Below, one piece after another: positions 17,089 through 26,700 of a DNA stretch of 64,000 bases. Every line of letters begins with the position of its first letter. Position 1 is the first letter of the stretch. The notes beneath the pieces are model-generated. The model saw only the letters and a list, made by a program, of their open reading frames with translations. It did not search any database and was not told where the DNA came from. Both the position numbers and the translations under genes were made by a program. The stretch is taken from the NCBI GenBank assembly GCA_038233075.1, contig JBBSMQ010000002.1, positions 115,816 to 179,815 on the forward strand. Reading direction: 5' to 3'. The stretch is from Iamia sp038233075 (lineage in GTDB: Bacteria; Actinomycetota; Acidimicrobiia; Acidimicrobiales; Iamiaceae).

Positions 17089-17118
17089 GGCTGACCAGGA
17101 CCTAATACCTGGTCAGCC
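17089..17118. repeat. perfect 11-bp inverted repeat beside the tRNA
   Basis: GGCTGACCAGG (17089-17099) and CCTGGTCAGCC (17108-17118) form a perfect stem with an 8-base A/T-rich loop, 14 bases past the tRNA. No T-run follows, so it is either a weak tRNA terminator or a protein site of the integration/excision complex. A smaller palindrome, CAGCCGGCTG, follows at about 17123. Confidence 0.6.
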
Positions 17119-17171
17119 GTTCAGCCGGCTGTCCGCAGGTGACCGCCAGAACCGCCGATTCTCCTGAAGGA

Positions 17172-17192
17172 TTGGGCGGACACTGGGCGGAG
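17172..17192 (+). repeat. left copy of a 21-bp arm-type repeat
   Basis: TTGGGCGGA, two bases, CTGGGCGGAG; an internal tandem of TGGGCGGA. A near-identical copy (two mismatches) lies at 34085-34105, next to the integrase start, in the same orientation. Repeats of this sort near both ends of an integrated element are typical of integrase arm-binding sites. Function inferred. Confidence 0.6.
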
Positions 17193-17230
17193 ATCTCCTG
17201 CCTGTCACACCACCCGCCTAGCCTCCTGTC

Positions 17231-17647
17231 GTGGATCCGGTGCCGCGACGATGGCCGAAGGTGCTCCCCGGCGACATCCGGGAGCGGGACGAGCCGCCGC
17301 TCGACGATGCTGCTGTGCTCGTGCGCGGCGGCCAGTTCCGCATCGCTCACGTGCTCGCCCGAGCCGAGGCTTGCGAGCGGCGACTCGGCTTCCCGGGCGT
17401 CTCCGTCGCCCATGCTGTCACGGGTCGGCTGGCCGATCTGTGCGAGCTCAGCCCCCGGCTGCTCGACTACGACGAATGCGCGGTCACCACGGCCGGGCGG
17501 GTGCTGCAGCACTACGCGATCGCTCCGACGGGTGCAGCGCCGCACTGCTCGATCGTCCTTCCGGCCGCCGACCTGGCGTCCGTTCGGCTCTTGCGCGACC
17601 TCTTCGAGGTCGGCCTGCCTCTCCCTCCGGGCGACTGGCCCCGGTAA
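17231..17647 (+). CDS. hypothetical protein of the mobile element
   Basis: 138-residue protein with no family I recognise. The reading frame looks coding: it has a balanced composition (VRGGQFRIAHVLARAEACERRLGFPGVSVAH, then CSIVLPAADLASVRLLRDLF), whereas the overlapping frames are Arg/Pro-rich. GTG start, stop 21 bases before the next small gene, so the two may be co-expressed. No membrane segment or metal motif is seen. It is the first gene inside the left end of the integrated element. The alternating helix/strand pattern could fit a small toxin- or ribosyltransferase-like fold, but I have no motif to support that. Confidence 0.55.
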   Translation: MDPVPRRWPKVLPGDIRERDEPPLDDAAVLVRGGQFRIAHVLARAEACERRLGFPGVSVAHAVTGRLADLCELSPRLLDYDECAVTTAGRVLQHYAIAPTGAAPHCSIVLPAADLASVRLLRDLFEVGLPLPPGDWPR

Positions 17648-17668
17648 CCTCGTGCCCAGGTGATCACC

Positions 17669-17914
17669 ATGACTCCCGACGTGTGGGCTGACTACAACCA
17701 GATCGACGACGACGGCCATGTCCTCGTGTACCTCGAGGACATCCTCCGGGCCGAGCGCGTCGTGGTCGGCGGCACCGTGATCGTCGCCGACCCTGAGGCG
17801 AAGGCCCACACCGCCGTTGTCGTCTCCCTGTCGCCGAGCGGCACCGTCTCGCTCGAGGTCGACTGGGAGAGCCACCCCACCGTGGCCCCGACGGGCTCGG
17901 CGGCGACCACCTGA
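17669..17914 (+). CDS. small hypothetical protein
   Basis: 81 residues: TPDVWADYNQIDDDGHVLVYLEDILRAERVVVGGTVIVADPEAKAHTAVVV..., predicted as a mainly beta-strand, acidic cytosolic protein. Chosen start ATG 17669 has AGGTGA five bases upstream; GTG at 17660 is possible. It follows the 17231 gene closely and could be its partner. The two-gene pair at the edge of an element would fit a toxin-antitoxin arrangement by size and order, but there is no motif evidence for it. Confidence 0.6.
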   Translation: MTPDVWADYNQIDDDGHVLVYLEDILRAERVVVGGTVIVADPEAKAHTAVVVSLSPSGTVSLEVDWESHPTVAPTGSAATT

Positions 17915-18078
17915 CTGGGCGGCCTCGCCGTCGGAGGAAGCCCCACCGGACCTCGAAGATGCACCGGGATTCCGGAGCTGGGTTGAGGGTCTAGGCACCG
18001 GAATGGGGGTGTGACCTGAACTGATGCGTGTGGGGGCGCGTGGGGGCCGTGCATCTATGCGTCCCGGGTTGTGCCTCG

Positions 18079-18661
18079 TCAGGCGGCTGAGGCGTCCGCT
18101 GGTGTGAGGTCGCTGATCTCGGCGGGTTCGGCGAGGTTGAGAGCCCGGTAGATGGCGGCCCGGGCGGCGGGGGTGGCGGTGCGGCGCAGGTGCCGAGGTG
18201 CATGCGGTCGAGGGCGTGGTGGAGGTTCGCGCCAGGTGTCTCCGGTTTGGTCTCGGCGATGCGGATGAGCAAGAGGGCGAGCCAGCAGAGGACATTGTGG
18301 GCGCGGATGCGGTCTTCGAGGCGGTGGTAGACGGGCCGGAGGTCCAACGTGGTCTTCATGTCGCGCCAGCCGCGTTCGACTTCTAGGAGCTGCTTGTAGC
18401 CGAGGGCGATGTCTTCGGCGGTGAGGGTGGAGTCCGAGGTGCGGAGCAGGAACTTGCCGTCCAGGCGCTCTTCGGCCCGGACCTTGGCCTGGTCAACCCG
18501 GAGCAGGCCGGTGGGCGTGGTGCGCAGGAACCGGCGCAGTCCGGCGGGCAGCCCGCCGACGAGCTTGGCCCGGGCGGTCTTCGACAGGCCGTCGGATCCG
18601 GTGATCGCATCTTCGAGTTGGGCCAGGAGATGGTCGCGGATGGTCTGGTCGTCCGCTCATG
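18079..18661 (-). pseudogene. IS1634-family transposase remnant
   Basis: The minus strand encodes the C-terminal third of an IS1634/IS4-superfamily transposase: DQTIRDHLLAQLEDAI, then FLRTTPTGLLRVDQAKVRAEERLDGKFLLRTSD, the signature ALGYKQLLEVERGWRDMKTTLDLRPVYH and RIRAHNVLCWLALLLIRIAET. The catalytic Glu region (GYKQLLEVERGWRDMK) is kept, but the N-terminus is missing beyond 18661 and frameshifts scramble the last 60 residues before the stop at 18079. No terminal inverted repeats were found. A dead insertion inside the mobile element. Confidence 0.82.
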
Positions 18662-18779
18662 TCCCATGGCTCCGAGGGTCGCGCGCGGTCGGCGGGTTCC
18701 GTCCCCCGAGCACACGGACAGAAGGTTTGGGTTTGCAATGCAGATGCACACCCCAGAGGCCACCGCCGGCCGGGCGGGG

Positions 18780-18810
18780 TTGCGCGGGTACACCCATCTC
18801 CCGCTAGGCT
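18780..18810 (+). promoter_or_regulatory. promoter TTGCGC-19-TAGGCT, leaderless
   Basis: TTGCGC (18780-18785) and TAGGCT (18805-18810) are separated by 19 bases, and TAGGCT lies seven bases before ATG 18818. No ribosome-binding site is present, so the transcript would start at or near the ATG. Inference. Confidence 0.45.
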
Positions 18811-18817
18811 GTACCCC

Positions 18818-19264
18818 ATGGCAGCGAACGACCAGGTTCTCGCCGCACTGGATGCGGAGATCGCAACCCTGAAGGCCGACCTCGAGCAGGCACAAACCCT
18901 GCGGAGCTGGTGGGCGAAGCGTCGGGCCGACCGTGCCGTCGGTCCAGGTCCCGCGGCGGCCACCCCGCGGCCCAGCGTTGAAGATCCATCCCTTGCGGAG
19001 CCGGTCTCACAGAAGACCGCCAAGGACTGGATCATGGACACCCTGTCGCTGGGCCAGGAGCTGGCCGTACCGGAGATCCGGGACGCAGCGCTCGACCGGG
19101 GGTGGACGACAACGTCAAAGCATCCGCACCAGATCATCCGCAACAACGTGACCGAGCTGGTAAAGGAAGGCGAGGTCGAGAAGGTCGGCGTCAAGTACCG
19201 GCTGCCGCAAGCCGAGATGTCGAGCGGCCCCAATCGGGGTCAGTTGCACGGTGGTGAGCCATGA
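18818..19264 (+). CDS. hypothetical protein, coiled coil plus winged-helix-like domain
   Basis: 148 residues. A short coiled coil at the N-terminus (LAALDAEIATLKADLEQAQTLR, residues 7-28) is followed by a linker and a domain at residues 65-130 (AKDWIMDTLSLGQELAVPEIRDAALDRGW, HPHQIIRNNVTELVKEGEVEKVGVKYRL) that reads like a winged helix-turn-helix of the HARE/HTH type. That suggests a DNA-binding or chromatin-type role in the element. The ATG start is supported by the leaderless promoter. A GC-rich hairpin follows 11 bases after the stop. Confidence 0.65.
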   Translation: MAANDQVLAALDAEIATLKADLEQAQTLRSWWAKRRADRAVGPGPAAATPRPSVEDPSLAEPVSQKTAKDWIMDTLSLGQELAVPEIRDAALDRGWTTTSKHPHQIIRNNVTELVKEGEVEKVGVKYRLPQAEMSSGPNRGQLHGGEP

Positions 19265-19275
19265 GGAGATGACAA

Positions 19276-19313
19276 GGCCCCCCGGTTCTCGCTTGCAGGC
19301 TGGCCGGGGGGCC
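19276..19313 (+). terminator. GC-rich hairpin after the 18818 gene
   Basis: GGCCCCCCGG (19276-19285) pairs perfectly with CCGGGGGGCC (19304-19313) across an 18-base loop. There is no T-tract, as is common for actinobacterial terminators. It starts 11 bases after the stop codon at 19264. Confidence 0.6.
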
Positions 19314-19368
19314 GAATCAGAGGGGCGTAGTGGGAGGGCCGGTCCAGAGTCGGATGCTGTAACACCCG

Positions 19369-19470
19369 GGACTGGTCCTCTCGCTGCGTTCTGTTGTCAC
19401 GGGCCGGGTGCCTGGTAGGCCAGCGCTGGCTTTGGCTCCTCCGCTGCGGGTTCGATCCCTGTCCGGTCCA
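19369..19470 (+). other. tRNA-like element, probably degenerate
   Basis: The 3' end reads like a tRNA: T arm GCGGG-TTCGATC-CCTGT followed by CCGGTCC and A. GGACTGG at 19369-19375 pairs with CCGGTCC over seven bases as an acceptor stem. The 102-base length and the lack of a normal D arm or seven-base anticodon loop rule out a standard tRNA. GCCAGCGCTGGC in the middle can form a hairpin like a long variable arm. It may be a decayed tRNA or a tRNA-mimicking attachment site carried by the element. Confidence 0.4.
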
Positions 19471-19552
19471 CTAGTAACTATAGCAGTACCTCAGCACCTT
19501 GAGTAGGGGTGTACGCGCCCCTCGCGTTCGGTGGTCGATTCGCCACGCCCTG

Positions 19553-20025
19553 TTAGCGGTCAGTCACTGGCCGATACATCAGACGCAACCCCCCGACGCG
19601 GCCCACGAGGCGCTTCATGCGCTCGGTGTCCGTCCCGTTGCGGGTGGTGTACCGAAAGTCGAACTCGGACAGTACCGGGGCAGGTGCTCCACCGACACGT
19701 GGTGGTGGGTGCCGTCCAGGGACCCGCTTGAGCTGAGAGAAGTAGCCCTCGGCCTGGTTGGTGGACACGTCGCCCCCGCACGTACTCGTGCGACCCGTGG
19801 TCGACCCAGGCGTGGGAGGCGAACTCCCGGCCCGGGTGGCCGGTACGCCATGGCTGCGTCGGTGTGGAGGTGGGCGTCGACCTTCTGCGCCTGGTCCTCG
19901 ATGACCGTTCGCAGTGATGCGCCGGTGACGTCGGGGCCACGGTGGACCGGACCTCGCCGGTGGTCTTGTCGACCAGGGACAGGACCGCAGTCTTGTGGGC
20001 GTAGCCGCCCGGGGGCGGGACTTGC
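19553..20025 (-). pseudogene. IS1595-family (ISXO2-like) transposase remnant
   Basis: Pieces in three minus-strand frames join to an ISXO2-type DDE transposase C-terminus: GGYAHKTAVLSLVDKTTGEVRST, SLRTVIEDQAQKVDAHLHTDAAMAY, then VSTNQAEGYFSQLKR, SLDGTHHHVSVEHLPRY and LSEFDFRYTTRNGTDTERM. The conserved N-x-(A/V)-E (NQAE) catalytic region survives, but at least three frameshifts break the gene and its N-terminal DNA-binding part is missing. With the IS1634 remnant this shows past insertion activity in the left third of the element. Confidence 0.8.
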
Positions 20026-20151
20026 GCTCACTTTGTCAAGTCCAGCATCACCACCGGACACGTCAAGGACGCCGAGCCGTTCATGACTGGGTGCGTGGTT
20101 CCCGATCCGCTGAGCTCGACCGCCGACGGACCGCCAGTTGCGGCAGGCTCC

Positions 20152-23142
20152 TCAGCGACCGAGGCCTCGGGCGGGTCCGGCGGCCCGGTCGGTCCCGCGG
20201 GCTTGCACGCGGTCGAGGCGCTCGTTCATGGCTGCGCGACTGACCGTGGTGAGTTCCTGGTCGGTGGCGGCGATGTCTCGCTGGAGGTGAGCGGCATCGG
20301 GGGCGCCGACCTCGCTCCAGCGCAGCTCTGCGGCGTGGACGGCGCCCCCGAGCTGGGCGAGGGACTTGGCTGCTGTCCGCCGCTTGCGGCGGCTGGCGGT
20401 GGGGTCCCATGCCCTGTGCCGGGCGACAGCAAGGCGATCTGCCGCCTGGGTGCGGCTGAGTGCCGCTCGCCCGGCCGGGGTTCCGGCCCATCGGCCGGTT
20501 CCTGCGAGCAGGGCGTCGTAGTCGTCGTGGAGGTCATTCAGGCGGCGCCGGGCGTCCGCTCGCCGTTCGCCTGCAGAGCGCTCGGGCGGTTCCGGTACGG
20601 GGGGCCTCGGCGGGGTCGTCACCGGGGATCGGCGTCGAACGGGTTCGGGCTGGCGTCCGGGTCGAGCGGGGCCGTCGGTGATCCAGCGCTGGTGGCGGGC
20701 GACGCCCCAGTCGGCCTGGATGTCGTCGACGGCCTGGGCGAGATCGTCGGCGGTGGCGTGGATGGTGGTGTGGTCCCGGGCCCGGCTCATGGCGACGTAG
20801 CCGAGCTCCCGCCCGCCGCCGGCCGCCAGGACGTGAGCCCGGTGGTAGGTCGCCCCCTGGGAGCGGTGGATGGTGACGGCGTAGCCGTAGTCGAGGTGCT
20901 GCCCGTCCAGACCCTCGCCGGTGATCGGCACCGTCCTGTCATCGGAGGTGCACACGACCAGCGAGTCCTCGCGGGCGGCGACGACCGTGAGCGGCTCGCT
21001 GGTGACGATCCCCGCCTCCGGGATCGGGGCCAGGGCGACGAGCCGCTCCCCCACGGCGTAGCCGCGTCCCTCGCGGACCTGGAGGTCGCCGCCTTCGAGA
21101 TGACCGAGTCGGTGCCAGTGCTGGCGGGCGAGGCGGTTGAGGTCGGCGACATCGTCACGCCGCCAGGCCAGGAGGGCGGACCGGTGGCCGGCCTCCAGGT
21201 CGTTCGCCCAGGCGCTGGTCATGGCGACGAGCGTGTCGACTCGGGCGGGCTCGACGTGGATGCGGTCGTGGCGCGCGTACCAGGCGACCGCCTCGGGCAC
21301 CGAGCCGTCGCGCAACTGCGCCAGCGCCCTGCGCTCGTCGAGGTCACGCTGTCGAACGTTCTGGTCGAGGGTGACGACGAGATCGGGACGTTGGGTCAAC
21401 AGCGCGGCGAGGGCTCCGCCGGGACCGACCGCGGCGAGCTGACGGTGGTCACCGACGAGCACGAGGACGGCACCCGCCCGTTCGACGGCAAGGCTGAGGC
21501 GGGCGAGGTTCACGTCGTCAGCCATGCCGGCCTCGTCGACCACGACGACGGTGCAAGGGTCGAGGGCGATCTGGCCGTGGTCGAGACGCCACAGCAGCGA
21601 GGCGAAGGTGCGGGCCTCGACGCCGGCCTCGGTCCCGAGCGTGCGGGCGGCCTGGCCGCTGGTCGAGGTGCCAAGCACCCGGTAGCCGGCGGCCTCGAGC
21701 GCCGTGGTCGCGGTGTCGATGGCGGTCGTCTTGCCGGACCCCGCCACGCCGACCACCACCGACGCAGCCTGCCCGGAGCCACACAGGCGCTCGACCACCC
21801 GACGCTGTCCGGCGGTGAGCCGGTGCCTACGGGTCGACTCTGTCGCCCGCACCACGTCGTCGACCCGCTCTGGGGCGATGGAGGGCCCGGTGCGCTCGGC
21901 CAGCCGTTCGACGGTGCGGGCGATGGTCGCCTCGGTCGTCAGGACCTGGGTGGTCGTGTAGGCCTGCTCGCGAGCGCCGGTCCCGATCAGCGGGACGACG
22001 TCCCGGCTGGAGAGGACATGCGCGAGCACCCGGTCGAGCTCGACCGGATCGCGGCCGTAGAGCCGAGGGGCCAGCGCGGCGACCAGGTTGGATCGCGTGA
22101 AGGCCTTGTGGTTGGCCAGCAGGGAGCCGCCGACGTCGAGCACCTCGCCCGCCATCGCCTCGACCTGAGCCGAGTTCAGCGGGAACACCAGCGGCTGCTC
22201 GGGAGCCCGCGATGCGGCCAGGTGGGCCTGGAGGCGGTCGAGGGGCCATCCGATGTCGTCGACCTCCCGGTGCCACCGCGGAAGGAGCTGCTCGACGCTG
22301 GTGTGGCGCTTCACCTCACGGGTGGCCCGGGCCGCGATGCCCCGGGCCCGATAGCTGCGGAAGCTCCTCGACGCGAGGTGGTCGGCGATGGCGTCGGCCC
22401 GCTTGGAGAAGATGTCGCAGACCTCGCCGGGGATGCCCGTGATGCGCCAGTGCCGGAGGTTGCCCGACGCGCCCTCGTCAGCCTCGATGGCGAAGCCCAG
22501 CTCGACCGCCCGCCACGCCGAGTGAAGACGGCCGACCATCGTCGCAGCCTCGACCGTGTCCCGGAGCGACGCGCTGTCGAGACCCTTGAAGCCGCCCCGA
22601 TCGTCGAGCATCTCGGCGACGTTGGCCACCAGAACGTGGTCGTGGGGAGAAGGGTCCCCGGCCCGGGAGGTCGCGTGGCGAGTGACCGCGCACACCAGCC
22701 CACCCGTCGGGGTGCGCTGCTGGGCCCGACCTCGCCGACCACCCCGGTCCTCGAACCAATCGTCCAGCCAGTCCAGGGTCGCCGTCGTCTCGGCGTCGAG
22801 GATCGCGTGCATGTCGTCGGCTCGGTCGACCACGCCGAGGACGGCCACGGACTTGTGCGCCGACACCACCAGCTCGAAGCCGGGACGCCGGGTCGTCACC
22901 AGCTGCTCACCCGTCACCGGGTGCCGGAACCCGCCGACGCCGAACGCCGCCTCGTAGGCCCCCGCCGTCACCTGCCCGCTGATACCGAGGCGGGCGGCGC
23001 CGGCGCCCATCCACCGCAGCGGCGTCTCACCCCGCGACGCGTAGTAGGCCAGCGCGGCCCCCGGATGGTCGTCCTCGCGGCCGACCACCGTCGCCTGGTG
23101 GTAGGCGACCTCGTCGACGCCCATCGGGCGAAACCACGCCAC
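20152..23142 (-). CDS. MobF-family conjugative relaxase-helicase (TrwC/TraI-like)
   Basis: 996-residue protein expected to nick the element at its transfer origin and unwind the strand for conjugation. Residues 1-290 form the HUH relaxase domain: tyrosines AYYA near 33-34 and the metal-binding histidines H156, H167 and H169 (SPHDHVLVANV). A RecD-like superfamily 1 helicase follows, with Walker A GVAGSGKTT at 465-473, Walker B VVVDEAGMADDV and HRSQGATYHRA near the end. The C-terminal 140 residues are charged and helical. GTG start at 23142. No coupling protein or type IV secretion gene lies in the element, so it is mobilizable rather than self-transmissible. Confidence 0.92.
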   Translation of the reverse strand: MAWFRPMGVDEVAYHQATVVGREDDHPGAALAYYASRGETPLRWMGAGAARLGISGQVTAGAYEAAFGVGGFRHPVTGEQLVTTRRPGFELVVSAHKSVAVLGVVDRADDMHAILDAETTATLDWLDDWFEDRGGRRGRAQQRTPTGGLVCAVTRHATSRAGDPSPHDHVLVANVAEMLDDRGGFKGLDSASLRDTVEAATMVGRLHSAWRAVELGFAIEADEGASGNLRHWRITGIPGEVCDIFSKRADAIADHLASRSFRSYRARGIAARATREVKRHTSVEQLLPRWHREVDDIGWPLDRLQAHLAASRAPEQPLVFPLNSAQVEAMAGEVLDVGGSLLANHKAFTRSNLVAALAPRLYGRDPVELDRVLAHVLSSRDVVPLIGTGAREQAYTTTQVLTTEATIARTVERLAERTGPSIAPERVDDVVRATESTRRHRLTAGQRRVVERLCGSGQAASVVVGVAGSGKTTAIDTATTALEAAGYRVLGTSTSGQAARTLGTEAGVEARTFASLLWRLDHGQIALDPCTVVVVDEAGMADDVNLARLSLAVERAGAVLVLVGDHRQLAAVGPGGALAALLTQRPDLVVTLDQNVRQRDLDERRALAQLRDGSVPEAVAWYARHDRIHVEPARVDTLVAMTSAWANDLEAGHRSALLAWRRDDVADLNRLARQHWHRLGHLEGGDLQVREGRGYAVGERLVALAPIPEAGIVTSEPLTVVAAREDSLVVCTSDDRTVPITGEGLDGQHLDYGYAVTIHRSQGATYHRAHVLAAGGGRELGYVAMSRARDHTTIHATADDLAQAVDDIQADWGVARHQRWITDGPARPGRQPEPVRRRSPVTTPPRPPVPEPPERSAGERRADARRRLNDLHDDYDALLAGTGRWAGTPAGRAALSRTQAADRLAVARHRAWDPTASRRKRRTAAKSLAQLGGAVHAAELRWSEVGAPDAAHLQRDIAATDQELTTVSRAAMNERLDRVQARGTDRAAGPARGLGR

Positions 23143-23165
23143 CGTCAGGTCCCGCCCAGGGTCCC

Positions 23166-23180
23166 GCTACCGGAGGTAGC
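23166..23180. repeat. inverted repeat upstream of the relaxase, candidate oriT hairpin
   Basis: GCTACC-GGA-GGTAGC, a perfect 6-bp hairpin 24 bases upstream of the relaxase start. Relaxases of the MobF class recognise a hairpin next to the nick site, and oriT normally lies beside the relaxase gene. The assignment is positional inference; the 235-base gap 23143-23377 holds no gene. Confidence 0.4.
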
Positions 23181-23377
23181 AATCGTGTTCGCCATCGCTG
23201 TCGGTTGTCGCGCCCAGGCTCCGGACGTGGGAAGCGATCGTCGATGGCCGGATCGTTACGGTCACTGGCGGACAAGGGTCCGGCCAACTCCAGGAAGAAT
23301 CCCGAGAACGGGCGCGACATCGGGGCCCGGAAAGCGGCCTTCGTACAGGTGATGGCCATCGACCACGGAGGACCGCC

Positions 23378-23596
23378 ATGACCGAACCGAAGACCGCCCC
23401 CGCCGAGCCCGTCGCCCGGCTCTGGAACATCAACCAGGTCGCCGAGGTCCTCGGCGTCGACGTCCGCCACGTGCGCCGCCTCGTCCACGAGCGCCGGATC
23501 CCCTACATCAAGTGGGGCCACCTCCTACGGTTCGACCCCGACGACCTCAACGCCTGGATCGACGCCTACCGCCGCTACCCCGGAGGCCACCGGTGA
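23378..23596 (+). CDS. excisionase-type helix-turn-helix protein
   Basis: 72-residue DNA-binding protein of the MerR-like HTH_17/excisionase group: LWNINQVAEVLGVDVRHVRRLVHERRIPYIKWGHLLRFDPDDLNAWIDAYRR covers the helix-turn-helix and the wing. GGAGG sits seven bases before the ATG. Such proteins direct the integrase toward excision or regulate element genes. It is divergent from the relaxase and upstream of the restriction gene, about 10 kb from the integrase. Confidence 0.85.
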   Translation: MTEPKTAPAEPVARLWNINQVAEVLGVDVRHVRRLVHERRIPYIKWGHLLRFDPDDLNAWIDAYRRYPGGHR

Positions 23597-23759
23597 GCCA
23601 GGACCTGGCCCCTCCTGAATTTGACCCAGAGTGGTGCTCGACGAATCGAGAAGCGTGCCTCCGCCGTCCGTTGACCGACGCCGGTCAGCTCAGGTTGCGC
23701 CGCCGGGGACGCCGTCGATGCGAGACTCGCTGGATGGCGCCAGGCAGAAGAGCGGATCG

Positions 23760-26700
23760 ATGACACCGGTCGAGGCGGTGCTGGCCGAGATCCGCTCGGT
23801 CGCCACCGACGAGCACAACAAGGGCGATCGGTTCGAGCAGCTGATGCTCCACGCCTTCAAGACGGACCGGACGTTCCGCCAGCAGTTCACCGACGTGTGG
23901 CGGTGGATGGACTGGCCGGCGCGCAGCGGCGCCGACATCGGCATCGACCTGGTGGCCCGTGATGCCGAGGGGGGGCTGATCGCCATCCAGTGCAAGTGCT
24001 ACGACCCGGATACCACGCTCACCAAGCACGACATCGACTCCTTCGTGGCGCTGTCGGGCCAGCAGCAGTGGGCACGACGGATCGTGGTCGCCACGACGGA
24101 CCATTGGGCGACCAACGCCGAGAAGTCGCTCGAGGGCCACGTGGTCCCGGTGGAGCGCATCGGGATCGACAACCTCGACCACATGACGGTGGATTGGTCG
24201 TCCTGGGACGTCACCAACCCTTCGGGGCTGAAGCCCACCGACCGCCACGTGCTGCGGCCCCACCAGGTGAAGGCGGTCGAGGCCGTGCGGGTCGGCTTCG
24301 ATGAGCACGACCGGGGCAAACTGATCATGGCTTGCGGCACGGGCAAGACGTTCACCGCCCTGCGGATCGCCGAGGAGCACGCCGGGGCCGGGGGGTCGGT
24401 GCTCTTCTTGGCGCCGTCGATTGCGCTCGTCGCCCAGTCGCTGAAGGAGTGGACGGCGGAGTGCGCGGTGCCGATCCGGCCGTACGCGGTCTGTTCGGAC
24501 GTCACCGTCGACAAGCCGCTGGCGGGCGAGAACGCCACGCCCCACGACCTGGTCGTTCCGCCGACCACCGATCCGGAAGGGCTCGTCGCCGCCAAGATGC
24601 ACGAGCTGCCGGCAGACGAGATGACGGTGGTGTTCTCCACCTACCAGTCGATCGAGGTCGTGGCGGCCATGCAGGCCAAGACCGGACACGTCTTCGACCT
24701 GGTGGTGTGCGACGAGGCCCACCGCACGGCAGGGCTGGCGAGCGTCGGCGAGAAGGACAGCGCCTTCGGACTGGTCCATGCCAACGAGGTGATCCCGGCG
24801 GCGAAGCGGCTGTACATGACGGCGACGCCGCGCCTCTTCAAGCCGGTGGCGGCGGATGCTGCGAAGGAGGCCGACGCCATCCTGGCGTCGATGGACGACC
24901 CCGAGTACTTCGGGGAGGAGTTCCACCGGCTCGGCTTCGGCGAGGCAGTCGAGCAGGGCCTGCTGGCCGACTACCGGGTGCTGATCCTCACCGTCGAGGA
25001 GAAGGCGGTCAGCGAGTCCTTCCAGCACCTCCTCTCCACCGACGGGGCCCTGAGCCTGCCGGACGTGGCCCGCTTCGTCGGCTGCCTGTCCGGCCTGGCC
25101 AAGCTGCCGGGTGCCGCTGGCACCGGGTTCGCCGACGGTGACCATCCGATGCAGCGCGCGGTGGCGTTCTGGTCCACCATCGCCGACTCAGAGCGCTTCG
25201 CCACCCAGTTCGAGCAGGTGGCCGACGCCTACTTCGACCAGCTCGAGGCCGGCCCCGGCGGCGAGGAGGTCACCGCGCTGTCGGTGCCGACCCGGCACGT
25301 CGACGGAGCCACCAAGATCAGCAGCCGTCGCGCCGACATCCGGTGGCTCAAGGAGAGTCCACCCGAGGACGAGTGCCGGGTGCTCACCAACGCCAAGTGC
25401 CTCACCGAGGGCGTCGATGTCCCGGCGCTCGACGCCGTGATGTTTCTCACTCCGAGACGATCGAAGATCGACATCGTCCAAGCGGTGGGACGCGTGATGC
25501 GCAAGCCGCCGGGCAAGCAGCTCGGCTACGTCATCCTGCCCATCGCCATCACTGCCGGCCTCGACCCAGCCGCAGCGCTCGACAGCAACAGCGACTACGA
25601 CGCCGTCTGGGAGGTGCTCCAGGCGCTGCGGGCGCACGACGAGCGGTTCAACGCCTACATCAACCGCATCGCCCTGGGCTCCACCAAGCCCGGCACGGGA
25701 CCCGACGACCCGATCAAGGTCATCCCCGTCGACATCAACGGCCCCGACGACCCCACCGACGTGCAGGGCCGGCTGTTCGAGTACGAGGAGTGGACCGGGG
25801 CGATCTACACGAAGATCGTCCAGAAGGTCGGCTCCCGCACCTACTGGGAGGACTGGGCCCGCGACGTCGCCGCCATCGCCGCCCGGCACGAGGCCCGCAT
25901 CACCGCCATCCTCGCCGCCCACCCCGACGCGGCCGACGCGTTCGATGAGTTCCTCACGGAGCTCCACGCCACCCTCAACGACGGGATCAGTCGCGACGAC
26001 GCCGTAAGCATGGTGTCCCAGCACCTCATCACCCGACCCATCTTCGAGGCGCTGTTCGGCGACGACGCCTTCGCCGCCGCCAACCCGGTCTCCCAGGCCA
26101 TGACCGGCATCGTCGCCCTGCTCGACCAGCACAACCTCGACACCGAGACCGACAAGCTCGACGACTTCTACGCCTCCATCCGCCGACGGGTCGAGGGCAT
26201 CCACCCCGACGATGGCGAGGCCCGCCAGAAGATCATCAAGGACCTCTACGGGCGGTTCTTCAAGATCGCCTTTCCGAAGGTGGCCGACTCCCTCGGCATC
26301 GTCTACACGCCGGTCGAGGTCGTCGACTTCATCATCCGTGCCACCGAGGCAGCTCTCGGCGAGCACTTCGACGGCGCCCGCCTCAGCGACGAAGGCGTCC
26401 ATGTCCTCGACCCCTTCACCGGCACCGGGACCTTCGTCACTCGACTGGTCCAGTCAGGCTTCATCCGCCCCGAGGACCTGGCCCGGAAGTTCGCCGGGGA
26501 GCTGCACGCCAACGAGATCCTGCTGCTCGCCTACTACATCGCCGCGGCCAACATCGAGGCCACCTACCGCCAGGAGCGCGCTCGCCTCGACGGGACTGAC
26601 CCCGGATACGAGCCGTTCCCAGGCATCGTACTCACCGACACCTTCCAGCTCGGCGAGACCGGCGACGGCACTGGCTCCTGGGACGTCTTCCCGATCAACA

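Noticed and set aside
19369..19470. tRNA-Sec
   Set aside because: Length fits, but no TCA anticodon loop or long D stem can be formed, and no selenocysteine genes are in view.
20083..23352. 1089-codon plus-strand frame
   Set aside because: Antisense shadow of the relaxase; Gly/Val/Asp-rich with no domain.
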